Assembly (NCBI GenBank): GCA_963971305.1 | Contig: OZ020311.1 | Coordinates: forward strand, 8,494,001-8,558,000 | Length of the DNA: 64,000 nucleotides | Direction: 5' to 3' | From: Arcuatula senhousia | Taxonomy: Eukaryota; Mollusca; Bivalvia; Mytilida; Mytilidae | Shown: positions 33,032 through 47,600 of the stretch, piece after piece | Position numbering within the stretch: the first letter of the stretch is position 1 | Layout of the letters: each line of letters begins with the position of its first letter | Made by a program: the position numbers and the translations under genes | The notes under the pieces: model-generated | Seen by the model: only the letters and a program-made list of their open reading frames with translations | Told to the model about the DNA's origin: nothing | Database searches by the model: none

Positions 33032-36000
33032 TATAAATAGTAAATCGTTCAACTGTGTATCTCTTAATAGCTGAGGTATAGTGCTAGAAAGTGCACCATC
33101 GCCGAAGCGCGTAGCGCGCAAGACCGCTCGGCATTTCACGATATCTTCTTTTTTCAACTTGTTTTTTTTCGGGCCGCGACGACAAAAAATGACGTCCTAG
33201 ATTTTTCCAGCACGCTTGAAATATGATGTGCTACAATAAAACTATAAATAGTATATCGTTCAACTGTGTATCCCCTAATAGCTGAGATATAGTGCTAGAA
33301 AGTGCACCATCGCCGAAGCGCGTAGCGCGCAAGACCGCTCGTCATTTCACGATATCTTCTTTTTCAACTTGTTTTTTTCGGGCCGCGACGACAAAAAATG
33401 ACGTCCTAGATTTTTCGAGCACGCTTGAAATATGATGTGCTACAATAAAACTATAAATAGTATATCGTTCAACTGTGTATCCCCTAATAGCTGAGATATA
33501 GTGCTAGAAAGTGCACCATCGCCGAAGCGCGTAGCGCGCAAGACCGCTCGGCATTTCACGATATCTTCTTTTTTCAACTTGTTTTTTTCGGGCCGAGACG
33601 ACAAAAAATGACGTCCTAGATTTTTCGAGCACGCTTGAAATATGATGTGCTACAATAAAACTATAAATAGTATATCGTTCAACTGTGTATCCCCTAATAG
33701 CCGAGATACAGTGCTAAAAAGTGCACCATCGCCGAAGCGCGTAGCGCGCAAGACCGCTCGGCATTTCACGATATCTTCTTTTTTCAACTTGTTTTTTTCG
33801 GGCCGCGACGACAAAAAATGACGTCCTAAATTTTTCGAGCACGCTTGAAATATGATGTGCTACAATAAAACTATAAACAGTATATCGTTCAACTGTGTAT
33901 CCCCTAATAGCTGAGATATAGTGCTAGAAAGTGCACCATCGCCGAAGCGCGTAGCGCGCAAGACCGCTCGGCATTTCACGATATCTTCTTTTTTCAACTT
34001 GTTTTTTTTCGGGCCGCGACGACAAAAAATGACGTCCTAGATTTTTCGAGCACGCTTGAAATATGATGTGCTACAATAAAACTATAAATAGTATATCGTT
34101 CAACTGTGTATCCCATAATAGCTGAGATATAGTGCTAGAAAGTGCACCATCGCCGAAGCGCGTAGCGCGCAAGACCGCTCGGCATTTCACGATATCTTCT
34201 TTTTTCAACTTGTTTTTTTCGGGACGCGACGACAAAAAATGACGTCCTAGATTTTTCGAGCACGCTTGAAATATGATGTGCTACAATAAAACTATAAACA
34301 GTATATCGTTCAACTGTGTATCCCCTAATAGCTGAGAAATAGTGCTAGAAAGTGCACCATCGCCGAAGCACGTGGCGCGCAAGACCGCTCGGCATTTCAC
34401 GATATCTTCTTTTTTCAACTTGTTTTTTTCGGGCCGCGACGACAAAAAATGACGTCCTAGATTTTTCGAGCACGCTTGAAATATGATGTGCTACAATAAA
34501 ACTATAAATAGTATATCGTTCAACTGTGTATCCCCTAATAGCTGAGATATAGTGCTAGAAAGTGCACCATCGCCGAAGCGCGTAGCGCGCAAGACCGCTC
34601 GGCATTTCACGATATCTTCTTTTTTCAACTTGTTTTTTTCGGGCCGCGACGACAAAAAATGACGTCCTAGATTTTTCGAGCACGCTTGAAATATGATGTG
34701 CTACAATAAAACTAAAAATAGTATATCGTTCAACTGTGTATCCCCTAATAGCTGAGGTATAGTGCTAGAAAGTGCACCATCGCCGAAGCGCGTAGCGCGC
34801 AAGACCGCTCGGCATTTCACGATAACTTCTTTTTTCAACTTGTTTTTTTCGGGCCGCGACGACAAAAAATGACGTCCTAGATTTTTCGAGCACGCTTGAA
34901 ATATGATGTGCTACAATAAAACTATAAATAGTATATCGTTCAACTGTGTATCCCATAATAGCTGAGATATAGTGCTAGAAAGTGCACCATCGCCAAAGCG
35001 CGGAGCGAGCAAGACCGCTCGGCATTTCACGATATCTTCTTTTTTCAACTTGTTTTTTTCGGGCCGCGACGACAAAAAATGACGTCCTAGATTTTTCGAG
35101 CACGCTTGAAATATGATGTGCTACAATAAAACTATAAACAGTATATCGTTCAATTGTGTATCCCCTAATAGCTGAGATATAGTGCTAGAAAGTGCACCAT
35201 CGCCGAAGCGCGTAGCGCGCAAGACCGCTCGGCATTTCACGATATCTTCTTTTTTCAACTTGTTTTTTTCGGGCCGCAACGACAAAAAATGACGTCCTAG
35301 ATTTTTCGAGCACGCTTGAAATATGATGTGCTACAATAAAACTATAAATAGTATATCGTTCAATATCGTTCAACTGTGTATCCCCTAATAGCTGAGGTAT
35401 AGTGCTAGAAAGTGCACCATCGCCGAAGCGCGTAGCGCGCAAGACCGCTCGGCATTTCACGATAACTTCTTTTTTCAACTTGTTTTTTTCGGGCCGCGAC
35501 GACAAAAAATGACGTCCTAGATTTTTCGAGCACGCTTGAAATATAATGTGCTACAATAAAACTATACATAGTATATCGTTCAACTGTGTATCCCCTAATA
35601 GCTGAGATATAGTGCTAGAAAGTGCACCATCGCCGAAACGCGTAGCGCTCAAGACCGCTCGGCATTTCACGATATCTTCTTTTTTCAACTTGTTTTTTTC
35701 GGGCCGCGACGACAAAAAATGACGTCCTAGATTTTTCGAGCACGCTTGAAATATGATGTGCTACAATAAAACTATAAATAGTATATCGTTTAACTGTGTA
35801 TCCCATAATAGCTGAGATATAGTGGTAGAAAGTGCACCATCGCCGAAGCGCGTAGCGCGCAAGACCGCTCGGCATTTCACGATATCTTCTTTTTTCGGGA
35901 CGCGACGACAAAAAATGACGTCCTAGATTTTTCGAGCACGCTTGAAATATGATGTGCTACAATAAAACTATAAACAGTATATCGTTCAACTGTGTATCCC

Positions 36001-36230
36001 CTAATAGCTGAGAAATAGTGCTAGAAAGTGCACCATCGCCGAAGCGCGTGGCGCGCAAGACCGCTCGGCATTTCACGATATCTTCTTTTTTCAACTTGTT
36101 TTTTTCGGGCCGCGACGACAAAAAATGACGTCCTAGATTTTTCGAGCACGCTTGAAATATGATGTGCTACAATAAAACTATAAATAGTATATCGTTCAAC
36201 TGTGTATCCCCTAATAGCTGAGGTATAGTG

Positions 36231-37020
36231 CTAGAAAGTGCACCATCGCCGAAGCGCGTAGCGCGCAAGACCCCTCGGCATTTCACGATAACTTCTTTTT
36301 TCAACTTGTTTTTTTCGGGCCGCGACGACAAAAAATGACGTCCTAGATTTTTCGAGCACGCTTGAAATATGATGTGCTACAATAAAACTATAAATAGTAT
36401 ATCGTTTAACTGTGTATCCCATAATAGCTGAGATATAGTGGTAGAAAGTGCACCATCGCCGAAGCGCGTAGCGCGCAAGACCCCTCGGCATTTCACGATA
36501 ACTTCTTTTTTCAACTTGTTTTTTTCGGGCCGCGACGACAAAAAATGACGTCCTAGATTTTTCGAGCACGCTTGAAATATGATGTGCTACAATAAAACTA
36601 TAAATAGTATATCGTTTAACTGTGTATCCCATAATAGCTGAGGTATAGTGCTAGAAAGTGCACCATCGCCGAAGCGCGTAGCGCGCAAGACCCCTCGGCA
36701 TTTCACGATAACTTCTTTTTTCAACTTGTTTTTTTCGGGCCGCGACGACAAAAAATGACGTCCTAGATTTTTCGAGCACGCTTGAAATATGATGTGCTAC
36801 AATAAAACTATAAATAGTATATCGTTCAACTGTGTATCCCCTAATAGCTGAGGTATAGTGCTAGAAAGTGCACCATCGCCGAAGCGCGTAGCGCGCAAGA
36901 CCCCTCGGCATTTCACGATAACTTCTTTTTTCAACTTGTTTTTTTCGGGCCGCGACGACAAAAAATGACGTCCTAGATTTTTCGAGCACGCTTGAAATAT
37001 GATGTGCTACAATAAAACTA
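36231..37020 (+). repeat. Run of four GACCCCTCGG monomers
   Basis: The GACCCCTCGG...GATAAC variant occurs at 36270, 36480, 36690 and 36900, exactly 210 bp apart. The first unit of the 4.8-kb duplication has only two (31671 and 31881). Copy number of this variant has therefore changed locally by whole monomers since, or during, the duplication. Confidence 0.75.
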
Positions 37021-39974
37021 TAAATAGTTTATCGTTGAACTGTGTATCCCATAATAGCTGAGATATAGTGCTAGAAAGTGCACCATCGCCGAAGCGCGTA
37101 GCGCGCAAGACCGCTCGGCATTTCACGATATCTTCTTTTTTTAACTTGTTTTTTTCGGGACGCGACGACAAAAAATGACGTCCTAGATTTTTCGAGCACG
37201 CTTGAAATATGATGTGCTACAATAAAACTATAAACAGTATATCGTTCAACTGTGTATCCCCTAATAGCTGAGATATAGTGCTAGAAAGTGCACCATCGCC
37301 GAAGCGCGTAGCGCGCAAGACCGCTCGGCATTTCACGATATCTTCTTTTTTCAACTTGTTTTTTTCGGGCCGCGACGACAAAAAATGACGTCCTAGATTT
37401 TTCGAGCACGCTTGAAATATGATGTGCTACAATAAACTATAAATAGTATATCGTTCAACTGTGTATCCCCTAATAGCTGAGGTAAAGTGCTAGAAAGTGC
37501 ACCATCGCCGAAGCGGGTAGCGCGCAAGACCGCTCGGCATTTCACGATAACTTCTTTTTTCAACTTGTTTTTTTTCGGGCCGCAACGACAAAAAATGACG
37601 TCCTAGATTTTTCGAGCACGCTTGAAATATGATGTGCTACAATAAAACTATAAATAGTATATCGTTCAACTGTGTATCCCCTAATAGCTGAGATATAGTG
37701 CTAGAAAGTGCACCATCGCCGAAGCGCGTAGCGCGCAAGACCGCTCGGCATTTCACGATATCTTCTTTTTTCAACTTGTTTTTTTTCGGGCCGCGACGAC
37801 AAAAAATGACGTCCTAGATTTTTCGAGCACGCTTGAAATATGATGTGCTACAATAAAACTAAAAATAGTATATCGTTCAACTGTGTATCCCCTAATAGCT
37901 GAGGTATAGTGCTAGAAAGTGCACCATCGCCGAAGCGCGTAGCGCGCAAGACCGCTCGTCATTTCACGATAACTTCTTTTTTCAACTTGTTTTTTTCGGG
38001 CCGCGACGACAAAAAATGACGTCCTAGATTTTTCGAGCACGCTTGAAATATGATGTGCTACAATACAACTATAAATAGTATATCGTTCAACTGTGTATCC
38101 CATAATAGCTGAGATATAGTGCTAGAAAGTGCACCATCGCCGAAGCGCGTAGCGCGCAAGACCGCTCGGTATTTCACGATATCTTCTTTTTTAAACTTGT
38201 TTTTTTTCGGGCCGCGACGACAAAAAATGACGTCCTAGATTTTTCGAGCACGCTTGAAATATGATGTGCTACAATAAAACTAAAAACAGTATATCGTTCA
38301 ACTGTGTATCCCCTAATAGCTGAGATATAGTGCTAGAAAGTGCACCATCGCCGAAGCGCGTAGCGCGCAAGACCGCTCGGCATTTTACGATATCTTCTTT
38401 TTTCAACTTCTTTTTTTCGGGCCGCAACGACAAAAAATGACGTCCTAGATTTTTCGAGCACGCTTGAAATATGATGTGCTACAATAAAACTATAAATAGT
38501 ATATCGTTCAACTGTGTATCCCCTAATAGCTGAGGTATAGTGCTAGAAAGTGCACCATCGCCGAAGCGCGTAGCGCGCAAGACCGCTCGGCATTTCACGA
38601 TAACTTCTTTTTTCAACTTGTTTTTTTTCGGGCCGCGACGACAAAAAATGACGTCCTAGATTTTTCGAGCACGCTTGAAATATGATGTGCTACAATAAAA
38701 CTACAAATAGTAGATCGTTCAACTGTGTATCCCCTAATAGCTGAGATATAGTGCTAGAAAGTGCACCATCGCCGAAGCGCGTAGCGCGCAAGACCGCTCG
38801 GCATTTCACGATATCTTCTTTTTTCAACTTGTTTTTTTCGGGCCGCGACGACAAAAAATGACGTCCTAGATTTTTCAAGCACGCTTGAAATATGATGTGC
38901 TACAATAAAACTAAAAATAGTATATCGTTCAACTGTGTATCCCCTAATAGCTGAGGTATAGTGCTAGAAAGTGCACCATCGCCGAAGCGCGTAGCGAGCA
39001 AGACCGCTCGGCATTTCACGATATCTTCTTTTTTCAACTTGTTTTTTTCGGGCCGCGACGACAAAAAATGACGTCCTAGATTTTTCGAGCACGCTTGAAA
39101 TATGATGTGCTACAATAAAACTATAAACAGTATATCGTTCAACTGTGTATCCCCTAATAGCTGAGATATAGTGCTAGAAAGTGCACCATCGCCGAAGCGC
39201 GTAGCGCGCAAGACCGCTCGGCATTTCACGATATCTTCTTTTTTCAACTTGTTTTTTTCGGGCCGCGACGACAAAAAATGACGTCCTAGATTTTTCGAGC
39301 ACGCTTGAAATATGATGTGCTACAATACAACTATAAATAGTATATCGTTCAACTGTGTATCCCATAATAGCTGAGATATAGTGCTAGAAAGTGAACCATC
39401 GCCGAAGCGCGTAGCGCGCAAGACCGCTCGGTATTTCACGATATCTTCTTTTTTAAACTTGTTTTTTTTCGGGCCGCGACGACAAAAAATGACGTCCTAG
39501 ATTTTTCGAGCACGCTTGAAATATGATGTGCTACAATAAAACTATAAACAGTATATCGTTCAACTGTGTATCCCCTAATAGCTGAGATATAGTGCTAGAA
39601 AGTGCACCATCGCCGAAGCGCGTAGCGCGCAAGACCGCTCGGCATTTTACGATATCTTCTTTTTTCAACTTGTTTTTTTCGGGCCGCGACGACAAAAAAT
39701 GACGTCCTAGATTTTTCGAGCACGCTTGAAATATGATGTGCTACAATAAAACTATAAATAGTATATCGTTCAACTGTGTATCCCCTAATAGCTGAGGTAT
39801 AGTGCTAGAAAGTGCACCATCGCCGAAGCGCGTAGCGCGCAAGACCGCTCGGCATTTCACGATAACTTCTTTTTTCAACTTGTTTTTTTTCGGGCCGCGA
39901 CGACAAAAAATGACGTCCTAGATTTTTCGAGCACGCTTGAAATATGATGTGCTACAATAAAACTATAAACAGTA

Positions 39975-41648
39975 TATCGTTCAACTGTGTATCCCCTAAT
40001 AGCTGAGATATAGTGCTAGAAAGTGCACCATCGCCGAAGCGCGTAGCGCGCAAGACCGCTCGGCATTTCACGATATCTTCTTTTTTCAACTTGTTTTTTT
40101 TGGGCCGCGACGACAAAAAATGACGTCCTAGATTTTTCGAGCACGCTTGAAATATGATGTGCTACAATAAAACTATAAATAGTACATCGTTCAACTATGT
40201 ATCCCCTAATAGCTGAGGTATAGTGCTAGAAAGTGCACCATCGCCGAAGCGCGTAGCGCGCAAGACCGCTCGGCATTTCACGATAACTTCTTTTTTCAAC
40301 TTGTTTTTTTTCGGGCCGCGACGACAAAAAATGACGTCCTAGATTTTTCGAGCACGCTTGAAATATGATGTGCTACATTAAAACTATAAATAGTATATTG
40401 TTCAACTGTGTATCCCCTAATAGCTGAGATATAGTGCTAGAAAGTGCACCATCGCCGAAGCGCGTAGCGCGCAAGACCGCTCGGCATTTCACGATATCTT
40501 CTTTTTTCAACTTGTTTTTTTCGGGCCGCGACGACAAAAAATGACGTCCTAGATTTTTCGAGCACGCTTGAAATATGATGTGCTACAATAAAACTAAAAA
40601 TAGTATATCGTTCAACTGTGTATCCCCTAATAGCTGAGGTATAGTGCTAGAAAGTGCACCATCGCCGAAGCGCGTAGCGCGCAAGACCGCTCGGCATTTC
40701 ACGATATCTTCTTTTTTCAACTTGTTTTTTTCGGGCCGCGACGACAAAAAATGACGTCCTAGATTTTTCGAGCACGCTTGAAATATGATGTGCTACAATA
40801 AAACTAAAAATAGTATATCGTTCAACTGTGTATCCCCTAATAGCTGAGATATAGTGCTAGAAAGTGCACCATCGCCGAAGCGCGTAGCGCGCAAGACCGC
40901 TCGGCATTTCACGATATCTTCTTTTTTCAACTTGTTTTTTTTGGGCCGCGACGACAAAAAATGACGTCCTAGATTTTTCGAGCACGCTTGAAATATGATG
41001 TGCTACAATAAAACTATAAATAGTACATCGTTCAACTATGTATCCCCTAATAGCTGAGGTATAGTGCTAGAAAGTGCACCATCGCCGAAGCGCGTAGCGC
41101 GCAAGACCGCTCGGCATTTCACGATAACTTCTTTTTTCAACTTGTTTTTTTTCGGGCCGCGACGACAAAAAATGACGTCCTAGATTTTTCGAGCACGCTT
41201 GAAATATGATGTGCTACATTAAAACTATAAATAGTATATTGTTCAACTGTGTATCCCCTAATAGCTGAGATATAGTGCTAGAAAGTGCACCATCGCCGAA
41301 GCGCGTAGCGCGCAAGACCGCTCGGCATTTCACGATATCTTCTTTTTTCAACTTGTTTTTTTCGGGCCGCGACGACAAAAAATGACGTCCTAGATTTTTC
41401 GAGCACGCTTGAAATATGATGTGCTACAATAAAACTAAAAATAGTATATCGTTCAACTGTGTATCCCCTAATAGCTGAGGTATAGTGCTAGAAAGTGCAC
41501 CATCGCCGAAGCGCGTAGCGCGCAAGACCGCTCGGCATTTCACGATATCTTCTTTTTTCAACTTGTTTTTTTCGGGCCGCGACGACAAAAAATGACGTCC
41601 TAGATTTTTCGAGCACGCTTGAAATATGATGTGCTACAATAAAACTAT
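39975..41648 (+). repeat. 841-bp (4-monomer) tandem duplication
   Basis: Offset 841 bp. AGTACATCG/CAACTATG occurs at 40181 and 41022, TGCTACATTAAAAC at 40371 and 41212, and GTATATTGTTC and a TTTTTTTTGGGCC variant appear in both units. Edges are set by AACTAAAAATAG differences near 40807 and 41648. Confidence 0.82.
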
Positions 41649-44600
41649 AAATAGTATATCGTTCAACTGTGTATCCCCTAATAGCTGAGATATAGTGCTA
41701 GAAAGTGCACCATCGCCGAAGCGCGTAGCGCGCAAGACCGCTCGGCATTTCACGATATCTTCTTTTTTCAACTTGTTTTTTTCTGGCCGCGACGACAAAA
41801 AATGACGTCCTAGATTTTTCGAGCACGCTTGAAATATGATGTGCTACAATAAAACTAAAAATAGTATATCGTTCAACTGTGTATCCCCTAATAGCTGAGG
41901 TATAGTGCTAGAAAGTGCACCATCGCCGAAGCGCGTAGCACGCAAGACCGCTCGGCATTTCACGATAACTTCTTTTTTCAACTTGTTTTTTTCGGGCCGC
42001 GACGACAAAAAATGACGTCCTAGATTTTTCGAGCACGCTTGAAATATGATGTGCTACAATAAAACTATACATAGTATATCGTTCAACTGTGTATCCCCTA
42101 ATAGCTGAGATATAGTGCTAGAAAGTGCACCATCGCCGAAGCGCGTAGCGCGCAAGACCGCTCGGCATTTCACGATAACTTCTTTTTTCAACTTGTTTTT
42201 TTCGGGCCGCGACGACAAAAAATGACGTCCTAGATTTTTCGAGCACGCTTGAAATATGATGTGCTACAATAAAACTATAAATAGTATATCGTTCAACTGT
42301 GTATCCCCTAATAGCTGAGGTATAGTGCTAGAAAGTGCACCATCGCCGAAGCGCGTAGCGCGCAAGACCGCTCGGCATTTCACGATAACTTCTTTTTTCA
42401 ACTTGTTTTTTTTCGGGCCGCGACGACAAAAAATGACGTCCTAGATTTTTCGAGCACGCTTGAAAAATGATGTGCTACAATAAAACTATAAATAGTATAT
42501 CGTTCAACTGTGTATCCCCTAATAGCTGAGATATAGTGCTAGAAAGTGCACCATCGCCGAAGCGCGTAGCGCGCAAGACCGCTCGGCATTTCACGATATC
42601 TTCTTTTTTCAACTTGTTTTTTTCGGGCCGCGACGACAAAAAATGACGTCCTAGATTTTTCGAGCACGCTTGAAATATGATGTGCTACAATAAAACTAAA
42701 AATAGTATATCGTTCAACTGTGTATCCCCTAATAGCTGAGGTATAGTGCTAGAAAGTGCACCATCGCCGAAGCGCGTAGCACGCAAGACCGCTCGGCATT
42801 TCACGATAACTTCTTTTTTCAACTTGTTTTTTTCGGGCCGCGACGACAAAAAATGACGTCCTAGATTTTTCGAGCACGCTTGAAATATGATGTGCTACAA
42901 TAAAACTATAAATAGTATATCGTTCAACTGTGTATCCCATAATAGCTGAGATATAGTGCTAGAAAGTGCACCATCGCCGAAGCGCGTAGCGAGCAAGACC
43001 GCTCGGCATTTCACGATATCTTCTTTTTTCAACTTGTTTTTTTCGGGCCGCGACGACAAAAAATGACGTCCTAGATTTTTCGAGCACGCTTGAAATATGA
43101 TGTGCTACAATAAAACTATAAACAGTATATCGTTCAACTGTGTATCCCCTAATAGCTGAGATATAGTGCTAGAAAGTGCACCATCGCCGAAGCGCGTAGC
43201 GCGCAAGACCGCTCGGCATTTCACGATATCTTCTTTTTTCAACTTGTTTTTTTCGGGCCGCGACGACAAAAAATGACGTCCTAGATTTTTCGAGCACGCT
43301 TGAAATATGATGTGCTACAATAAAACTATAAATAGTATATCGTTCAATATCGTTCAACTGTGTATCCCCTTATAGCTGAGGTATAGTGCTAGAAAGTGCA
43401 CCATCGCCGAAGCGCGTAGCGCGCAAGACCGCTCGGCATTTCACGATAACTTCTTTTTTCAACTTGTTTTTTTCGGGCCGCGACGACAAAAAATGACGTC
43501 CTAGATTTTTCGAGCACGCTTGAAATATGATGTGCTACAATAAAACTATACATAGTATATCGTTCAACTGTGTATCCCCTAATAGCTGAGATATAGTGCT
43601 AGAAAGTGCACCATCGCCGAAGCGCGTAGCGCGCAAGACCGCTCGGCATTTCACGATATCTTCTTTTTTCAACTTGTTTTTTTCGGGCCGCGACGACAAA
43701 AAATGACGTCCTAGATTTTTCGAGCACGCTTGAAATATGATGTGCTACAATAAAACTATAAATAGTATATCGTTCAACTGTGTATCCCCTAATAGCTGAG
43801 GTATAGTGCTAGAAAGTGCACCATCGCCGAAGCGCGTAGCGCGCAAGACCGCTCGGCATTTCACGATAACTTCTTTTTTCAACTTGTTTTTTTTTCGGGC
43901 CGCGACGACAAAAAATGACGTCCTAGATTTTTCGAGCACGCTTGAAATATGATGTGCTACAATAAAACTATAAATAGTATGTCGTTCAACTGTGTATCCC
44001 CTAATAGCTGAGATATAGTGCTAGAAAGTGCACCATCGCCGAAGCGCGTAGCGCGCAAGACCGCTCGGCATTTCACGATATCTTCTTTTTTCAACTTGTT
44101 TTTTTCGGGCCGCGACGACAAAAAATGACGTCCTAGATTTTTCGAGCACGCTTGAAATATGATGTGCTACAATAAAACTATAAATAGTATATCGTTCAAC
44201 TGTGTATCCCCTAATAGCTGAGATATAGTGCTAGAAAGTGCACCATCGCCGAAGCGCGTAGCGCGCAAGACCGCTCGGCATTTCACGATATCTTCTTTTT
44301 TCAACTTGTTTTTTTCGGGACGCGACGACAAAAAATGACGTCCTAGATTTTTCGAGCACGCTTGAAATATGATGTGCTACAATAAAACTATAAATAGCAT
44401 ATCGTTCAATATCGTTCAACTGTGTATCCCCTAATAGCTGAGGTATAGTGCTAGAAAGTGCACCATCGCCGAAGCGCGTAGCGCGCAAGACCGCTCGGCA
44501 TTTCACGATAACTTCTTTTTTCAACTTGTTTTTTTCGGGCCGCGACGACAAAAAATGACGTCCTAGATTTTTCGAGCACGCTTGAAATATGATGTGCTAC

Positions 44601-47600
44601 AATAAAACTATACATAGTATATCGTTCAACTGTGTATCCCCTAATAGCTGAGGTATAGTGCTAGAAAGTGCACCATCGCCGAAGCGCGTAGCGCGCAAGA
44701 CCGCTCGGCATTTCACGATAACTTCTTTTTTCAACTTGTTTTTTTCGGGCCGCGACGACAAAAAATGACGTCCTAGATTTTTCGAGCACGCTTGAAATAT
44801 GATGTGCTACAATAAAACTATAAATAGTATATCGTTCAACTGTGTATCCCATAATAGCTGAGATATAGTGCTAGAAAGTGCACCATCGCCGAAGCGCGTA
44901 GCGCGCAAGACCGCTCGGTATTTCACGATATCTTCTTTTTTCAACTTGTTTTTTTTCGGGCCGCGACGACAAAAAATGACGTCCTAGATTTTTCGAGCAC
45001 GCTTGAAATATGATGTGCTACAATAAAACTATAAACAGTATATCGTTCAACTGTGTATCCCCTAATAGCTGAGATATAGTGCTAGAAAGTGCACCATCGC
45101 CGAAGCGCGTAGTGCGCAAGACCGCTCGGCATTTCACGATATCTTCTTTTTTCAACTTGTTTTTTTCGGGCCGCGACGACAAAAAATGACGTCCTAGATT
45201 TTTCGAGCACGCTTGAAATATGATGTGCTACAATAAAACTAAAAATAGTATATCGTTCAACTGTGTATCCCCTAATAGCTGAGGTATAGTGCTAGAAAGT
45301 GCACCATCGCCGAAGCGCGTAGCGCGCAAGACCGCTCGGCATTTCACGATAACTTCTTTTTTCAACTTGTTTTTTTCGGGCCGCGACGACAAAAAATGAC
45401 GTCCTAGATTTTTCGAGCACGCTTGAAATATGATGTGCTACAATAAAACTATAAATAGTATATCGTTCAACTGTGTATCCCATATTAGCTGAGATATAGT
45501 GCTAGAAAGTGCACCATCGCCGAAGCGCGTAGCGAGCAAGACCGCTCGGCATTTCACGATATCTTCTTTTTTCAACTTGTTTTTTTCGGGCCGCGACGAC
45601 AAAAAATGACGTCCTAGATTTTTCGAGCACGCTTGAAATATGATGTGCTACAATAAAACTATAAACAGTATATCGTTCAACTGTGTATCCCCTAATAGCT
45701 GAGATATAGTGCTAGAAAGTGCACCATCGCCGAAGCGCGTAGCGCGCAAGACCGCTCGGCATTTCACGATATCTTCTTTTTTCAACTTGTTTTTTTCGGG
45801 CCGCGACGACAAAAAATGACGTCCTAGATTTTTCGAGCACGCTTGAAATATGATGTGCTACAATAAAACTATAAATAGTATATCGTTCAATATCGTTCAA
45901 CTGTGTATCCCCTAATAGCTGAGGTATAGTGCTAGAAAGTGCACCATCGCCGAAGCGCGTAGCGCGCAAGACCGCTCGGCATTTCACGATAACTTCTTTT
46001 TTCAACTTGTTTTTTTCGGGCCGCGACGACAAAAAATGACGTCCTAGATTTTTCGAGCACGCTTGAAATATGATGTGCTACAATAAAACTATACATAGTA
46101 TATCGTTCAACTGTGTATCCCCTAATAGCTGAGATATAGTGCTAGAAAGTGCACCATCGCCGAAGCGCATAGCGCGCAAGACCGCTCGGCATTTCACGAT
46201 ATCTTCTTTTTTCAACTTGTTTTTTTCGGGCCGCGACGACAAAAAATGACGTCCTAGATTTTTCGAGCACGCTTGAAATATGATGTGCTACAATAAAACT
46301 ATAAATAGCATATCGTTCAATATCGTTCAACTGTGTATCCCCTAATAGCTGAGGTATAGTGCTAGAAAGTGCACCATCGCCGAAGCGCGTAGCGCGCAAG
46401 ACCGCTCGGCATTTCACGATAACTTCTTTTTTCAACTTGTTTTTTTCGGGCCGCGACGACAAAAAATGACGTCCTAGATTTTTCGAGCACGCTTGAAATA
46501 TGATGTGCTACAATAAAACTATACATAGTATATCGTTCAACTGTGTATCCCCTAATAGCTGAGATATAGTGCTAGAAAGTGCACCATCGCCGAAGCGCAT
46601 AGCGCGCAAGACCGCTCGGCATTTCACGATATCTTCTTTTTTCAACTTGTTTTTTTCGGGCCGCGACGACAAAAAATGACGTCCTAGATTTTTCGAGCAC
46701 GCTTGAAATATGATGTGCTACAATAAAACTATAAATAGTATATCGTTCAACTGTGTATCCCCTAATAGCTGAGGTATAGTGCTAGAAAGTGCATCATCGC
46801 CGAAGCGCGTAGCGCGCAAGACCGCTCGGCATTTCACGATAACTTCTTTTTTCAACTTGTTTTTTTTCGGGCCGCGACGACAAAAAATGACGTCCTAGAA
46901 TTTTCGAGCACGCTTGAAATATGATGTGCTACAATAAAACTATAAATAGTATATCGTTCAACTGTGTATCCCATAATAGCTGAGATATAGTGCTAGAAAG
47001 TGCACCATCGCCGAAGCGCGTAGCGCGCAAGACCGCTCGGCATTTCACGATATCTTCTTTTTTCAACTTGTTTTTTTCGGGCCGCGACGACAAAAAATGA
47101 CGTCCTAGAATTTTCGAGCACGCTTGAAATATGATGTGCTACAATAAAACTATAAATAGTATATCGTTCAACTGTGTATCCCATAATAGCTGAGATATAG
47201 TGCTAGAAAGTGCACCATCGCCGAAGCGCGTAGCGCGCAAGACCGCTCGGCATTTCACGATATCTTCTTTTTTCAACTTGTTTTTTTCGGGTCGCGACGA
47301 CAAAAAATGACGTCCTAGATTTTTCGAGCACGCTTGAAATATGATGTGCTACAATAAAACTATAAATAGTATATCGTTCAACTGTGTATCCCCTAATAGC
47401 TGAGGTATAGTGCTAGAAAGTGCACCATCGCCGAAGCGCGTAGCGCGCAAGACCGCTCGGCATTTCACGATAACTTCTTTTTTCAAGTTGTTTTTTTCTG
47501 GCCGCGACGACAAAAAATGACGTCCTAGATTTTTCGAGCACGCTTGAAATATGATGTGCTACAATAAAACTATAAATAGTATATCGTTCAACTGTGTATC

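Larger units (their letters stand above)
27138..36614 (+). repeat. 4.8-kb tandem duplication (second unit shorter by one monomer)
   Basis: Unit 1 is about 27138-31946 and unit 2 about 31947-36614. The offset is 4,809 bp from the MITE (28044 and 32853) through the GAGAAATAG variant (29522 and 34331). It then drops to 4,599 bp from the AACTAAAAATAG variant (30111 and 34710) to the end. Exactly 210 bp, the TACATCG/CAACTATG monomer near 29700-29840, is missing from unit 2. Other shared markers are the 14-bp T-tract deletion (31291 and 35890), AATATAATGTG and the ACCCCTCGG monomers (31671 and 36270). Confidence 0.87.
33032..42180 (+). repeat. 210-bp satellite array, segment 7
   Basis: About 43 monomers. 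This contains the second half of the 4.8-kb duplication, then a run of four GACCCCTCGG/GATAAC monomers at 36270, 36480, 36690 and 36900. After that come mixed monomers with AACTAAAAATAG, AATACAACT and GGTATTTCAC variants. CTACAGTCAA occurs only at the MITE copies, so no further MITE is present. No gene is visible. Confidence 0.95.
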
